A stretch of DNA of 64,000 nt from Mesorhizobium sp. M1E.F.Ca.ET.045.02.1.1 (GTDB lineage Bacteria; Pseudomonadota; Alphaproteobacteria; Rhizobiales; Rhizobiaceae), in NCBI RefSeq assembly GCF_003952485.1, contig NZ_CP034447.1:2542001-2606000 (forward strand). The letters run 5' to 3'. The notes under the pieces were generated by a model, which was not told the DNA's origin, made no database searches, and saw only the letters and a program-made list of their open reading frames with translations. The position numbers and the translations under genes are program-made. Below, in pieces: positions 9,394 to 17,470 of the stretch (positions within the stretch are counted from its first letter, which is position 1; each line of letters begins with the position of its first letter).

Positions 9394-10389
9394 CTATCTC
9401 CATTTCTTCTCGTAGGCTCCCGCGGTCTGCCGAGCCCCTTCCGACTGGCCAGCGAGAAGCCGATCGATGTCGACCGCGTCGCCGCCCTTTTCGACCGCGT
9501 CGACGGCCTTTCTGAAGGCGCGCACGACCTCGCTTACATAGCCTTTGCCGCGCTGGCGCCCTTCGATTTTCAGCGCAGTCACCCCGGCGGCCTTCAAGCC
9601 TGAAATCATGCCGCCGGCGTTCAGGCTGACGGGATCCTCGAACAGATGGGACGTCTTGCCGTCGGCTTTGAATTTGCCCTTGCAGAGAGTGGGATAACCC
9701 ACCGGCTGGCCGCGCTCATATCGATCGATCGTGAAGCCCGACAGCCGCGCCGTTGTGCCGCTCGGCTCTTCGTCATAGCTCACCATCTCGGGTGGCGAGC
9801 AGACACCGTTGAGATTCGGCGATTTGCCCGTCGCATATGAAGAGAGATAGCAGCGACCCTCGATCATCACGCAAAGACCGCCAAAAACGAAGGCTTCGGT
9901 TTCGACGTCGATCGCGCGGTTCAGCGCGGCTATCTCCTGGAGTGACAGAACCCTTGGAAGCACGACGCGGCGAATGCCGAACTGAGCCGCATAGAAGCCG
10001 ATCGCTTCCGGCGTCGCCGCGGCAGCCTGCACCGACAGATGAAGACGGATTTGCTTGTGGTTCCTTGCCACATGATCGAGGACGGCGAAGTCGGCGGCTA
10101 TGATGGCATCCGCGCCGCTTTCGGCGGCCATGTCCGCTGCCTTCTTCCAGGTGTCGACATCGTCGACGCGCGCGAAGGTATTGATCGCGACCAGAACCTT
10201 GCTGCCATGGTCGTGGGCGAAGCGCACGCCCTCGGCGAGTTCGTTCCGAGAGAAGTTGAGCCCGGGAAAATTGCGGGCGTTGGTTTCATCGCGAAATCCG
10301 CAATAAACCGCATCCGCGCCCGCCTGGACGGCTGCTCTCAACGTCGCGGGAGTTCCCGCCGGACAGACAAGTTCCATGCGTGTCGTCAT
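9394..10389 (-). CDS. ubiU: Oxygen-independent ubiquinone hydroxylation protein UbiU (U32 peptidase-like, 4Fe-4S)
   Basis: 331 aa U32-family protein. The opening MELVCPAGTPATLRAAVQAGADAVY is diagnostic in character. Cluster cysteines are C173 and C180 (GGLCVMIEGRC), C197 (NGVCSP) and C236 (TLCKG), the same spacing as the E. coli UbiU set. It forms a complex with UbiV that acts under anoxia, with prephenate as hydroxyl donor in the characterised system. The ATG at 10389 overlaps the stop of ubiT. Confidence 0.92.
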   Translation of the reverse strand: MTTRMELVCPAGTPATLRAAVQAGADAVYCGFRDETNARNFPGLNFSRNELAEGVRFAHDHGSKVLVAINTFARVDDVDTWKKAADMAAESGADAIIAADFAVLDHVARNHKQIRLHLSVQAAAATPEAIGFYAAQFGIRRVVLPRVLSLQEIAALNRAIDVETEAFVFGGLCVMIEGRCYLSSYATGKSPNLNGVCSPPEMVSYDEEPSGTTARLSGFTIDRYERGQPVGYPTLCKGKFKADGKTSHLFEDPVSLNAGGMISGLKAAGVTALKIEGRQRGKGYVSEVVRAFRKAVDAVEKGGDAVDIDRLLAGQSEGARQTAGAYEKKWR

Positions 10390-10931
10390 GTTTCCCGCGC
10401 CTCTCTGGCGCTGTTGTCGGCCAATCGGCGGGCGACGCCCAGGGCGCCAAGGACACCCGTATCGACACAGCGGGCAAGGATGCCGCGCAGTCCGAGCAGG
10501 TCCGCCGGACGAAGCTCGGCATCCTCTATCGTGTTCCTCAAGGCGAGCACCGCTTCCGTGCGCCCGCTTATCGAGATGATGCGGCTGAAGAACATCGCAT
10601 CGCCGTCAAGCGTGCCGTCAAGCAGGCCCAACAGGGTCAAAAGCGGCCCTCTGATCAGCACGTCCGATCGAGCAGCCTCATCCTTGCTCACGACGCGGAC
10701 ACTGGATCGCTGTCCGTCCGGGGTCACGCGGAATGCGAATGCGAGGTCCACGGGATCGATGACGAAGCAGGCCGAACGGTATTCGCCCAAGCGCTCGAAA
10801 AGGCCAGGACGCCGTCCGGCAAGCGCGCGCAAGGACAATGTCAGCAACGGACCGAGAGGCAGTCCTGCGACTGTCGGAAACAGGCGGCGAACAAATCCCG
10901 GCAACATTGGCTCGGCGTTTGGCGGCCGCAT
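10386..10931 (-). CDS. ubiT: Ubiquinone biosynthesis lipid carrier UbiT (SCP2 domain)
   Basis: 181 aa. The central part has SCP2 sterol-carrier features (FVIDPVDLAFAFRV..., then DVLIRGPLLTLLGLLDGTLDGDAMFFSR and an IEGD-like ISGRTEAVLAL strand). UbiT is the SCP2 protein that supports oxygen-independent ubiquinone synthesis alongside UbiU and UbiV. ATG 10931 is used; an in-frame TTG at 10937 is possible. It overlaps ubiU by 4 nt and follows the Cys-rich small gene by 52 nt. Confidence 0.85.
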   Translation of the reverse strand: MRPPNAEPMLPGFVRRLFPTVAGLPLGPLLTLSLRALAGRRPGLFERLGEYRSACFVIDPVDLAFAFRVTPDGQRSSVRVVSKDEAARSDVLIRGPLLTLLGLLDGTLDGDAMFFSRIISISGRTEAVLALRNTIEDAELRPADLLGLRGILARCVDTGVLGALGVARRLADNSAREARET

Positions 10932-10983
10932 CTTCAAGCGCTGTCCGTTCTATATTCGATCATGGCAGATCTCTTACGGCCAG

Positions 10984-11406
10984 CTAGGCATCGCATTTCT
11001 TGCCGAGAAGCTTCGAAAAATTATCCGCGTTGGGGCAGAAATCGCGATAGTGGCTTTCGAAATCGAAGGCCTCCATATGATCGTGACATCTGCGGCGGTG
11101 GGGACATGTGATGCAGGTTCGGGACATGAAGCGGTCCTGCGCGAATTCCAGCGTTTGGAAGTCATCGGGATCGATCCCGACCGAAAGCATCGCCAAAGTG
11201 AGGAAATCCTGCGCGGCATAAGGCAGATGCATGGCGTCATCGAATTCGCCGGGCGACATGCCGATGTCGTTCAGCATGCCCGTGCACTCTTCCAGCCCAA
11301 GGGCCCAGAATTCCCTTCTCGCTGCCTTGCTTCGTCCGCGGTCCCTGAAAAAGGCGATTGCCGACCGGCATGTTTCAAGGGTGCCGTTGATTAGATTGTT
11401 GGCCAT
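10984..11406 (-). CDS. Cysteine-rich small protein (DUF6455-like), first gene of the ubiTUV operon
   Basis: 140 aa if started at ATG 11406, which has GGAAG upstream; ATG 11466 would add 20 residues but places the start almost on the presumed transcription start. The C-terminus holds a four-Cys cluster, RTCITCPHRRRCHDH then RDFCPNADNF, which could bind Fe-S or zinc. I recognise it as resembling the DUF6455 family, which has no assigned function. Position at the head of ubiT-ubiU-ubiV, downstream of a FixK/FNR-type box, suggests a role in low-oxygen physiology, perhaps redox or iron-sulfur handling. Function is inference. Confidence 0.75.
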   Translation of the reverse strand: MANNLINGTLETCRSAIAFFRDRGRSKAARREFWALGLEECTGMLNDIGMSPGEFDDAMHLPYAAQDFLTLAMLSVGIDPDDFQTLEFAQDRFMSRTCITCPHRRRCHDHMEAFDFESHYRDFCPNADNFSKLLGKKCDA

Positions 11407-11489
11407 TCTGAACGTCTTCCCGATATCGACCAGCCCCTCAGGCGAGTGGACCGCTGAATTCCTCATATCGTGCGGAAACGATCGCTTCT

Positions 11490-11503
11490 TTGACCTAGCG
11501 CAA
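11490..11503. promoter_or_regulatory. Candidate FixK/FNR-type binding site in the ubi divergent promoter
   Basis: TTGACCTAGCGCAA fits the rhizobial FixK2-type pattern TTG(A/C)-N6-(T/G)CAA. It is centred at about 11496.5, between the divergent Cys-rich gene (start 11406) and ubiD (start 11553). Class II positioning would put start sites near 11455 (minus) and 11538 (plus), each with a short leader. Control by an oxygen-responsive regulator would fit both gene sets. Confidence 0.5.
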
Positions 11504-11552
11504 AGTTTTCGGGCGGCCGCCGTGTGAGAAGAATGTCGCCGACGGACCGGTC

Positions 11553-13076
11553 GTGCCGGACTTCGCCATGCATTATCGCCTTCTTCCCCAGTTCTCCGAT
11601 CTCGGCTCCTTTCTTTCGCACCTGGAAGTGAAGGGCCAGCTTCGGGAAATCCGCGCCCCGGTCTCGACGCGTTTCGAATTGACGGAGATACACAAGAGGG
11701 TGATCGCGGCGCACGGGCCGGCGCTGCGCATGACCATGCCGATCGACGACCAGGGGACCGGTTCGTCCTTTCCGGCCGTGGCAAACATTTTCGGGACGCG
11801 CGAGCGCGTCGCATGGGGGCTGGGCACGGACATTCGCGGGCTCGAGACTCTCGGCGCTCTGCTGGCGTGGATGAGGTCCCCTCAAGCTCCGCAAAACTTG
11901 CGTCAGGCCCGCCACATGTTCTCCGCCGCGCGTGGTGCGCTGGCGGCGCGCCCGAAGATCGTTTCGTCGTCAAGACTATGGAGGGACGCGGAACCGGATT
12001 TCGCAATCCTTCCCATCCAGACCTGCTGGCCGGAGGATGCCGGTCCTCTCATCACATGGCCTGTGGTCGTCACCCGGCCGCCGGGCGAGGATGATCCCGG
12101 CAAATACAATCTGGGCATATACCGGATGCAGGTCATCGCCCGTGACCGGGCGATCATAAGATGGCTGCCCATGCGGGGCGGCGCGGCCCACCATCGCATG
12201 TGGCGGGCGAGGGGGCTCGAGATGCCCGTCGCCGTCGTCATCGGCGCGGATCCCGCCACATTGATAGCAGCGGTAATGCCGGCGCCCGAAGGCGTGTCGG
12301 AACTGGCTCTGTCCGGGATGATCAACGATCGACGGGTTGGACTGTCGCCATGCAAGAGCATCGAGCTCCATGTCCCCGCCAGTTCCGAGATCGTGCTCGA
12401 GGGAACCGTTTCACCCAATGAAACGGCGAAGGAAGGTCCCTTCGGCGACCACACCGGATACTATAACGGCGCGGAGCATTTTCCCGTCTTCAAGCTCAAG
12501 CGTATTCGCGTGAGGGACGGGGCAAACTATCTCACGACGTTCACCGGGCGCGCGCCCGACGAGCCGTCCGTCCTTGCCGAGGCGCTGCTCGACGTCTTCA
12601 AGCCTCTGCTGCGCCAGCAGATACCGGAAATTCTCGACGTCTGGCTTCCGCCGGAAGCCTGTTCCTACAGGATTGCGGTCATATCGATCGTCAAGAAATA
12701 TGCCGGTCAGGCGCGGCGCGTGATGATGGGGTTCTGGTCGCTGTTGCCGCAGTTCTCGATGACCAAGATGGTCGTCGTGGTGGACGACGACATCGACATC
12801 CGGTCGTGGTCGGACGTGATGTGGGCGGTCGCCACCCGCATGGATTTCTCGCGCGATCTGATGAAGCTGGATCGTACCCCTATGGACTCCCTCGATTTCG
12901 CGTCGCCGCTGGAAGGGCTTGGAGGAAAAATCGGATTCGACGCCACGCGCAAGATCGGGTCCGAGACATCGCGCGAGTGGGGGAAGGAGCTAAGGATGTC
13001 GTCTCACATCGTTGAAAGAGTTTCCGAGCGCTGGGATGAGCTTTTTCCTCAGGCAAGCGGTTCGGTGCGAAAATGA
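11553..13076 (+). CDS. ubiD: 4-hydroxy-3-polyprenylbenzoate decarboxylase UbiD
   Basis: 507 aa, close to the usual UbiD length. Recognisable segments are the prFMN-binding RWLPMRGGAAHHR, the strand GADPATLIAAVMPAPEG, the catalytic region KEGPFGDHTGYYNG, TGRAPDEPSVL, LPPEACSYR and the C-terminal DFASPLEGLGGKIGFDAT. It decarboxylates the ubiquinone ring precursor using prenylated FMN made by UbiX, encoded next. The start may be GTG 11553 or ATG 11568; neither has a strong ribosome site. It overlaps ubiX by 4 nt. Confidence 0.92.
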   Translation: MPDFAMHYRLLPQFSDLGSFLSHLEVKGQLREIRAPVSTRFELTEIHKRVIAAHGPALRMTMPIDDQGTGSSFPAVANIFGTRERVAWGLGTDIRGLETLGALLAWMRSPQAPQNLRQARHMFSAARGALAARPKIVSSSRLWRDAEPDFAILPIQTCWPEDAGPLITWPVVVTRPPGEDDPGKYNLGIYRMQVIARDRAIIRWLPMRGGAAHHRMWRARGLEMPVAVVIGADPATLIAAVMPAPEGVSELALSGMINDRRVGLSPCKSIELHVPASSEIVLEGTVSPNETAKEGPFGDHTGYYNGAEHFPVFKLKRIRVRDGANYLTTFTGRAPDEPSVLAEALLDVFKPLLRQQIPEILDVWLPPEACSYRIAVISIVKKYAGQARRVMMGFWSLLPQFSMTKMVVVVDDDIDIRSWSDVMWAVATRMDFSRDLMKLDRTPMDSLDFASPLEGLGGKIGFDATRKIGSETSREWGKELRMSSHIVERVSERWDELFPQASGSVRK

Positions 13077-13666
13077 CCAAACGGATAATCGTGGGGGTGA
13101 CCGGCGCGTCCGGCTCGGTGCTTGCGCTTGAGACCATACGCCAACTGGTCAGAGCTGGTGCGGAAACGCATCTTGTCGTCTCAAAAAGCGCGCGCATGAC
13201 CATCGCTTACGAGCTTGGCGCCGACGGACTGGCGCAGCTTGCTTCACTCGCCAACCACACCCACAACCACCAGGACCTGGCAGCGCCGATCGCCAGCGGC
13301 TCGTTCAGAACGGACGGCATGATCGTCGTGCCCTGCTCGATGCGGACCCTTGCGGCGATGGCGCACGGCTTGGGCGACAACCTTCTGACCAGGGCGGCCG
13401 ACGTCGTCCTGAAGGAGAGGCGCCGGCTGGTGGTCGTACCGCGCGAGGCGCCTCTGCACGAAGGGCATCTGGATGCGATGCTGAGATTGACGCGGATTGG
13501 AGCGATCATCGCACCGCCCGTGCCGCCATTCTATGTCAAGCCGGCTTCGATCGAGGCGATGATCGTCGAGATGGCGGCACGACTGGTTGGCTGGGTTGGC
13601 GTGGACCCCGGCGACAAGCTGACCCGGTGGGGCGAAAAGAACGTCGCGGCCCATCGGTCATTTTGA
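13073..13666 (+). CDS. ubiX: Flavin prenyltransferase UbiX
   Basis: 197 aa. The N-terminal IIVGVTGASGSVLALETIRQL is the FMN-binding fold of UbiX, followed by ASGSFRTDGMIVVPCSMRTLAAMAHG, LKERRRLVVVPREAPLHEGHL and a C-terminal PPVPPFYVKPASI. It makes prenylated FMN for UbiD. The ATG overlaps the ubiD stop (ATGA), showing a two-gene operon. Confidence 0.95.
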   Translation: MTKRIIVGVTGASGSVLALETIRQLVRAGAETHLVVSKSARMTIAYELGADGLAQLASLANHTHNHQDLAAPIASGSFRTDGMIVVPCSMRTLAAMAHGLGDNLLTRAADVVLKERRRLVVVPREAPLHEGHLDAMLRLTRIGAIIAPPVPPFYVKPASIEAMIVEMAARLVGWVGVDPGDKLTRWGEKNVAAHRSF

Positions 13667-13765
13667 TGGAGCTGCCAACGGGAGGAAGCCCCGGCGAATT
13701 TCCGGGAGCAAGAGCCAGGCATGTGATTTGAGACAGCTTCGTGGATCGGATTGCTTGCGACTGGG

Positions 13766-13873
13766 CTACCGTCCGACCGAGGCAAGCGCGGCGAGCTGAG
13801 CGAGCCGCCGCATCGAAAGCGCACCGTCCTTCGCGATCGTCGCGATGTCGTTGAAGAGAAAGGTGCGGGCCAC
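13766..13873 (-). CDS. Possible 35-aa small ORF or gene remnant
   Basis: A minus-strand frame beginning at GTG 13873 reads VARTFLFNDIATIAKDGAL then SMRRLAQLAALASVGR and stops at 13766. Composition looks protein-like and AAGGAG directly abuts the start, with no normal spacer. It could be a small gene, the 3' remnant of a larger one, or chance. The rest of the gap from 13667 to 13966 shows no gene. Confidence 0.25.
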   Translation of the reverse strand: MARTFLFNDIATIAKDGALSMRRLAQLAALASVGR

Positions 13874-13966
13874 TCCTTAGCCGCCGCGATGGGCCGCCTC
13901 TTTGCGCTATGCCAAATGAGCGCCGATTTTGCGCAAATGTGACCGACCGTAACGGGCTGGTGCCCG

Positions 13967-15328
13967 CTAGCGGAAAGCGCGTGACATCTGATCGGTAAGC
14001 GGCTTCAGCAGATAAGACCAGACGCTGTGCCGGTCCGTGCTGATATGGACCTCGGCCGGCATCCCCGGCTTGAGCTCCTTGGCGTCTGTCAGGCAGTCAG
14101 CCTTGTTTTCGACGCCGATGCGCGCCGAGAAATACGAAACCTGGCGCTGCTGGTCCTTGATCAGGTCCGCGGAAATCCACTTCACCGTGCCCTGGCAGGC
14201 GGGTGTCGTGCCGCCATCGAAAGCCGGAAAGCGGATCGAGACCGGTTGGCCGGAACGAACGTCGTCCACTCGAGGCGGAGGAATGAGCGCGTCCACGACA
14301 AGATTGTCCGCATCGGGGACGATCGTCATCAGCAACTCCCCGGGGGCGACTACACCACCCACCGTGTGGACGGTGGACTGTTGTATGGTTCCGGATTGCG
14401 GGGCGCGGATTTCCGTCTTGGTCAGTTCGTCCAGAGCGACGATCCTGCGTTCGTTGAGTTCGGTCCGCTTGGCTTCCGTTTCGCGCAACTCGGTCGTCAC
14501 ATCGCTGCGCCTTTTTTCATCGAGCTGCAGGATTTGCAGCTCGGTCTCGCTGATCTTGGTCTGGGCTTCCGCGACCGCCGCCGCCAGCCGGCCGGACTCG
14601 CCTTTGGCCCGTGTCGCGTCCAGTCTCACATTGCTCAACCGCTCTTTCGAAACCAGTTTCTTCGAATAGAGAGCATCCACGTCCGTCAGGTCGCGGCCGA
14701 GCAACGCCGCCGATTCATCCATCGCCACCTGCTGGGCCTTCAGGCCCTCGAGCTGACGCTCGATTTGCTGTGTCTGGCTCTTCAGAAGCGCCTTTTGCCC
14801 TGCCAATTCCGACGCCCGCGTTTCGAACAGGGCACGCTCGCCATTGACCAGTGCAGCCAGGTCCGGCTTGCTCATTTCCGCCTGCAGGCTGGCTGGAAGC
14901 GGCATGGTCGCCAGCCCCTGGCGTTCGGCCTCCAGCCGGGCAAGCCGCACCGTGGCGCGGTCGAGATCCTCGCTGATGATCTGCAGGTTCGCCCGCGGCA
15001 GCGTATCGTCCAGCCGGACCAGCACGTTGCCGGCCCGAACATGATCGCCATCTTGGGCAAAGATGCCGCTGATCGTGCCGCCGGTCTGGTGCTGGACCTT
15101 CTTGGTACTGCTTTCGACCACCACGGTTGCGGGGGCGATCACCGCACCCGCTATCTTGGTGAAGCCAAGCCATAGCCCTCCGCCAGCAATGAGCAGGCAC
15201 GTGACCGCCAGTCCGCACACCAGGCTGGGTCCGATGCTGCCAGGGGCCTCGAGCGAGGAACGCTGACCGGCATCGAACCAGGCGTAAGATGGCAGGAACG
15301 CAAAGAGGCGGGGCAAGACATCACGCAT
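13967..15328 (-). CDS. Type I secretion membrane fusion protein (HlyD/PrsE family)
   Basis: 453 aa. One N-terminal membrane helix (SLVCGLAVTCLLIAGGGLWLGF) is followed by the beta-barrel/lipoyl segment TGGTISGIFAQDGDHVRAG, a long coiled coil rich in Glu, Gln and Leu from about residue 120 to 290, and the second lipoyl half with IRAPQSGTIQQSTVHTVGGVVAPGE. This is the periplasmic adaptor linking the ABC exporter to a TolC-like channel, which is not in the window. Start overlaps the ABC gene stop by 8 nt. The divergent RTX-type protein at 17471 is the obvious substrate candidate. Confidence 0.92.
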   Translation of the reverse strand: MRDVLPRLFAFLPSYAWFDAGQRSSLEAPGSIGPSLVCGLAVTCLLIAGGGLWLGFTKIAGAVIAPATVVVESSTKKVQHQTGGTISGIFAQDGDHVRAGNVLVRLDDTLPRANLQIISEDLDRATVRLARLEAERQGLATMPLPASLQAEMSKPDLAALVNGERALFETRASELAGQKALLKSQTQQIERQLEGLKAQQVAMDESAALLGRDLTDVDALYSKKLVSKERLSNVRLDATRAKGESGRLAAAVAEAQTKISETELQILQLDEKRRSDVTTELRETEAKRTELNERRIVALDELTKTEIRAPQSGTIQQSTVHTVGGVVAPGELLMTIVPDADNLVVDALIPPPRVDDVRSGQPVSIRFPAFDGGTTPACQGTVKWISADLIKDQQRQVSYFSARIGVENKADCLTDAKELKPGMPAEVHISTDRHSVWSYLLKPLTDQMSRAFR

Positions 15329-17075
15329 GTCCGCTTACTCCCCTCTGGATCGGAATGACCGGGGACGGGCGGTGCGCGGCAGGAGAGGATGCTCGCGCCA
15401 CACTCGCCAAGACCTCCTCGCGGGAGCCAAACGAGCGGACCATGCCGTTGGTCAGCACCAGAACCTGGTCGATGTTGGTGAGAGCGGACGGGCGATGCGC
15501 AACAACGATAACGATCCCTCCGCGCTGGCGCACGGCTAGAATTGCGCCCGCCAGGGCGGCATCGCCTTCGACATCGAGATTCGAGTTCGGCTCATCCAGG
15601 ACGACAAGAAACGGCTCACCGTAGAGCGCTCTGGCGAGGCCGATCAGTTGCCTCTGTCCAGCGGACAAGGCCCTGCCTCCCTCGCCGATGCGCGTTTGGA
15701 AACCTTCCGGCAGATGCATGATCATCGAATAGACGCCCGCGGCCCGGGCGGCCGCAAGCACGCCTTTGGGATCGCTCTTGCCGCCGAACCTCGAGATGTT
15801 GTCGGCCACCGTCCCGTCAAAAAGTTCAACGTCCTGGGGCAGATAGCCGATATGGGCGCCGAGCGAATGCGGGTTCCACTGATCGAGAGAGGCGCCGTCC
15901 AATCTCACTTTGCCGTGCAGCGGCCTCCAGGCTCCAACCAAGGCGCGCACCAGCGTCGTCTTCCCGGAGCCGCTCGGCCCGACGATGGCCATTCCTGCGC
16001 CGCTGGACAATTGGAAATTCACATCGAGCACGGTCGGCTTCGGCGCGCCAGGCGGCGCGACCGTCAATCTCTCGACCGTCAGCCGTGTTTGCGGCCGGGG
16101 TAATTCCATGGGTTCGGTCGGGTTTTCGAACGCATCGAACGTCGCCTTGAGCTGGAAGTAGCTATGTCGGGTCGTCAGGAAGCCTTTCCAGTTTGCAATC
16201 GCCGCATCGACCGGAGCCAGCGCGCGGCCGAGCAAAATAGAAGATGCGATGATCACCCCGGGGGACGCTTCGCCGCCGATCACCAGATAGGCGCCAAGGC
16301 CCAGCACCGAAGACTGCAGCGCCATCCTCAGCGCCTTCGATAACGAACTGGTTCCTCCTATGATGTCGGAGAGCCGCTCCTGATATAGGAGGTAGCCATG
16401 AACCATGTCGCTCCAGCGCCGGGCCAGCCTGGAAGAGAGGCCCATGGCCTGAACGACCTCCGCATTGCGGCGACCGGACTCGGCAAGGGCGCGCTGCGAG
16501 ATCATGGCTTCGGATGTCAGCCTGGCCGGCCTGCGGCCGAGAATTTCCGCCACCGCGGTCAACGCCACGACGGCGAGAGCGCCGACCGTCGCCAGCACGC
16601 CGAGCGAGGGGTGCAGCATATAGATGATCAGCAAGTAAAAGGGGATCCAGGGCGCGTCGAAGATGACGGTCGGCCCGGATCCTGAAAGAAAGCCGCGCAG
16701 GTGGTCGAGGTCTCGCAGCGGATCCACCCGGTCTGCCTCCCGGCCGGCCTTGAGCGGCAAAAGCACCGAAACGGCGAATGCCCTTTGGTGCAGGTTCCTG
16801 TAGAGCCGGCTGGCAATGCGGACCAAAAGGCGAAGCCGTACGAAGTCGAGCAGTCCGTAGGCTGCGTAAAGGCCCAGCATTCCAACAGTCAATCCAACCA
16901 GGGTCGGAACGCTCTGGGACGGCAGCACCCGGTCATAGACCTGGAGCATATAGAGGGACCCGGTCAGCGCCAGGATATTTGTCACCGCGGAAAAAAGCCC
17001 AACGCCAAGCAATCCCGGTGCGCAATCCGACATCGCGGTGCGTAAAAGGGAAGGTAACTCTTGCTGGGTCTTCAT
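15321..17075 (-). CDS. Type I secretion ABC transporter/permease (PrsD family)
   Basis: 584 aa. The N-terminal half is a transmembrane domain with about six helices (GLFSAVTNILALTGSLYMLQVYDRVLPS is typical of PrsD/AprD). The C-terminal ATPase has Walker A GPSGSGKTTL, Q-loop YLPQDVELFDGTVADNI, LSAGQRQLIGLARAL and Walker B FLVVLDEPNSNLDVEGD. There is no N-terminal C39 peptidase, as expected for RTX exporters. It starts the minus-strand pair with the HlyD-family protein. Confidence 0.93.
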   Translation of the reverse strand: MKTQQELPSLLRTAMSDCAPGLLGVGLFSAVTNILALTGSLYMLQVYDRVLPSQSVPTLVGLTVGMLGLYAAYGLLDFVRLRLLVRIASRLYRNLHQRAFAVSVLLPLKAGREADRVDPLRDLDHLRGFLSGSGPTVIFDAPWIPFYLLIIYMLHPSLGVLATVGALAVVALTAVAEILGRRPARLTSEAMISQRALAESGRRNAEVVQAMGLSSRLARRWSDMVHGYLLYQERLSDIIGGTSSLSKALRMALQSSVLGLGAYLVIGGEASPGVIIASSILLGRALAPVDAAIANWKGFLTTRHSYFQLKATFDAFENPTEPMELPRPQTRLTVERLTVAPPGAPKPTVLDVNFQLSSGAGMAIVGPSGSGKTTLVRALVGAWRPLHGKVRLDGASLDQWNPHSLGAHIGYLPQDVELFDGTVADNISRFGGKSDPKGVLAAARAAGVYSMIMHLPEGFQTRIGEGGRALSAGQRQLIGLARALYGEPFLVVLDEPNSNLDVEGDAALAGAILAVRQRGGIVIVVAHRPSALTNIDQVLVLTNGMVRSFGSREEVLASVARASSPAAHRPSPVIPIQRGVSGHA

Positions 17076-17470
17076 AGCCTGCTGTCTTTCACGCGGAAAT
17101 GCCGCGTGGCTTTCTTGGCTTTGGCCAATATGGGAAACCTCTACTGCTGAGATAGATCCGGGCGAAATTTCCGGACATGAGGCGTTGCTAACATATTCGA
17201 ACTTTAATCAAAATGAAGCAAAATCGTGGCGAAACCCGCGGTCGAGAGCCGGCAAATCGGTGATATTCGGGGACAAGGACTGCGCGAAGCTTCACGCTTT
17301 CTGGAGCGAGCGTGCTGAAAATGCGGAGTTTTTTCGCGGACGGAGGTTGTCGATCACCAGGCTCCGATCAATTATTTTGACCGGTGAAATCCGTATGTGA
17401 TTTCTTTCTAATGTACCTTTCCGCTAGGCAGACGGGTGTTGGGGGCGTTGCCGAATTAGAAGGAACTCAT
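17076..17470. promoter_or_regulatory. Divergent promoter region between T1SS genes and the RTX-type protein
   Basis: About 395 bp without a convincing gene. A perfect 7-bp hairpin, CACGCGG-aaatg-CCGCGTG at 17090-17108, lies in the presumed leader of the exporter gene just upstream of its start. The stretch is more A/T-rich than its neighbours around 17180-17230. I see no clear sigma-70 promoter. Confidence 0.35.

Noticed and set aside
10984..12006. 340-codon minus-strand frame covering the Cys-rich protein and part of ubiD
   Set aside because: Its first 180 residues lie antisense to ubiD, are Arg/Pro-rich and do not look like protein; only the last 140-160 codons are real.
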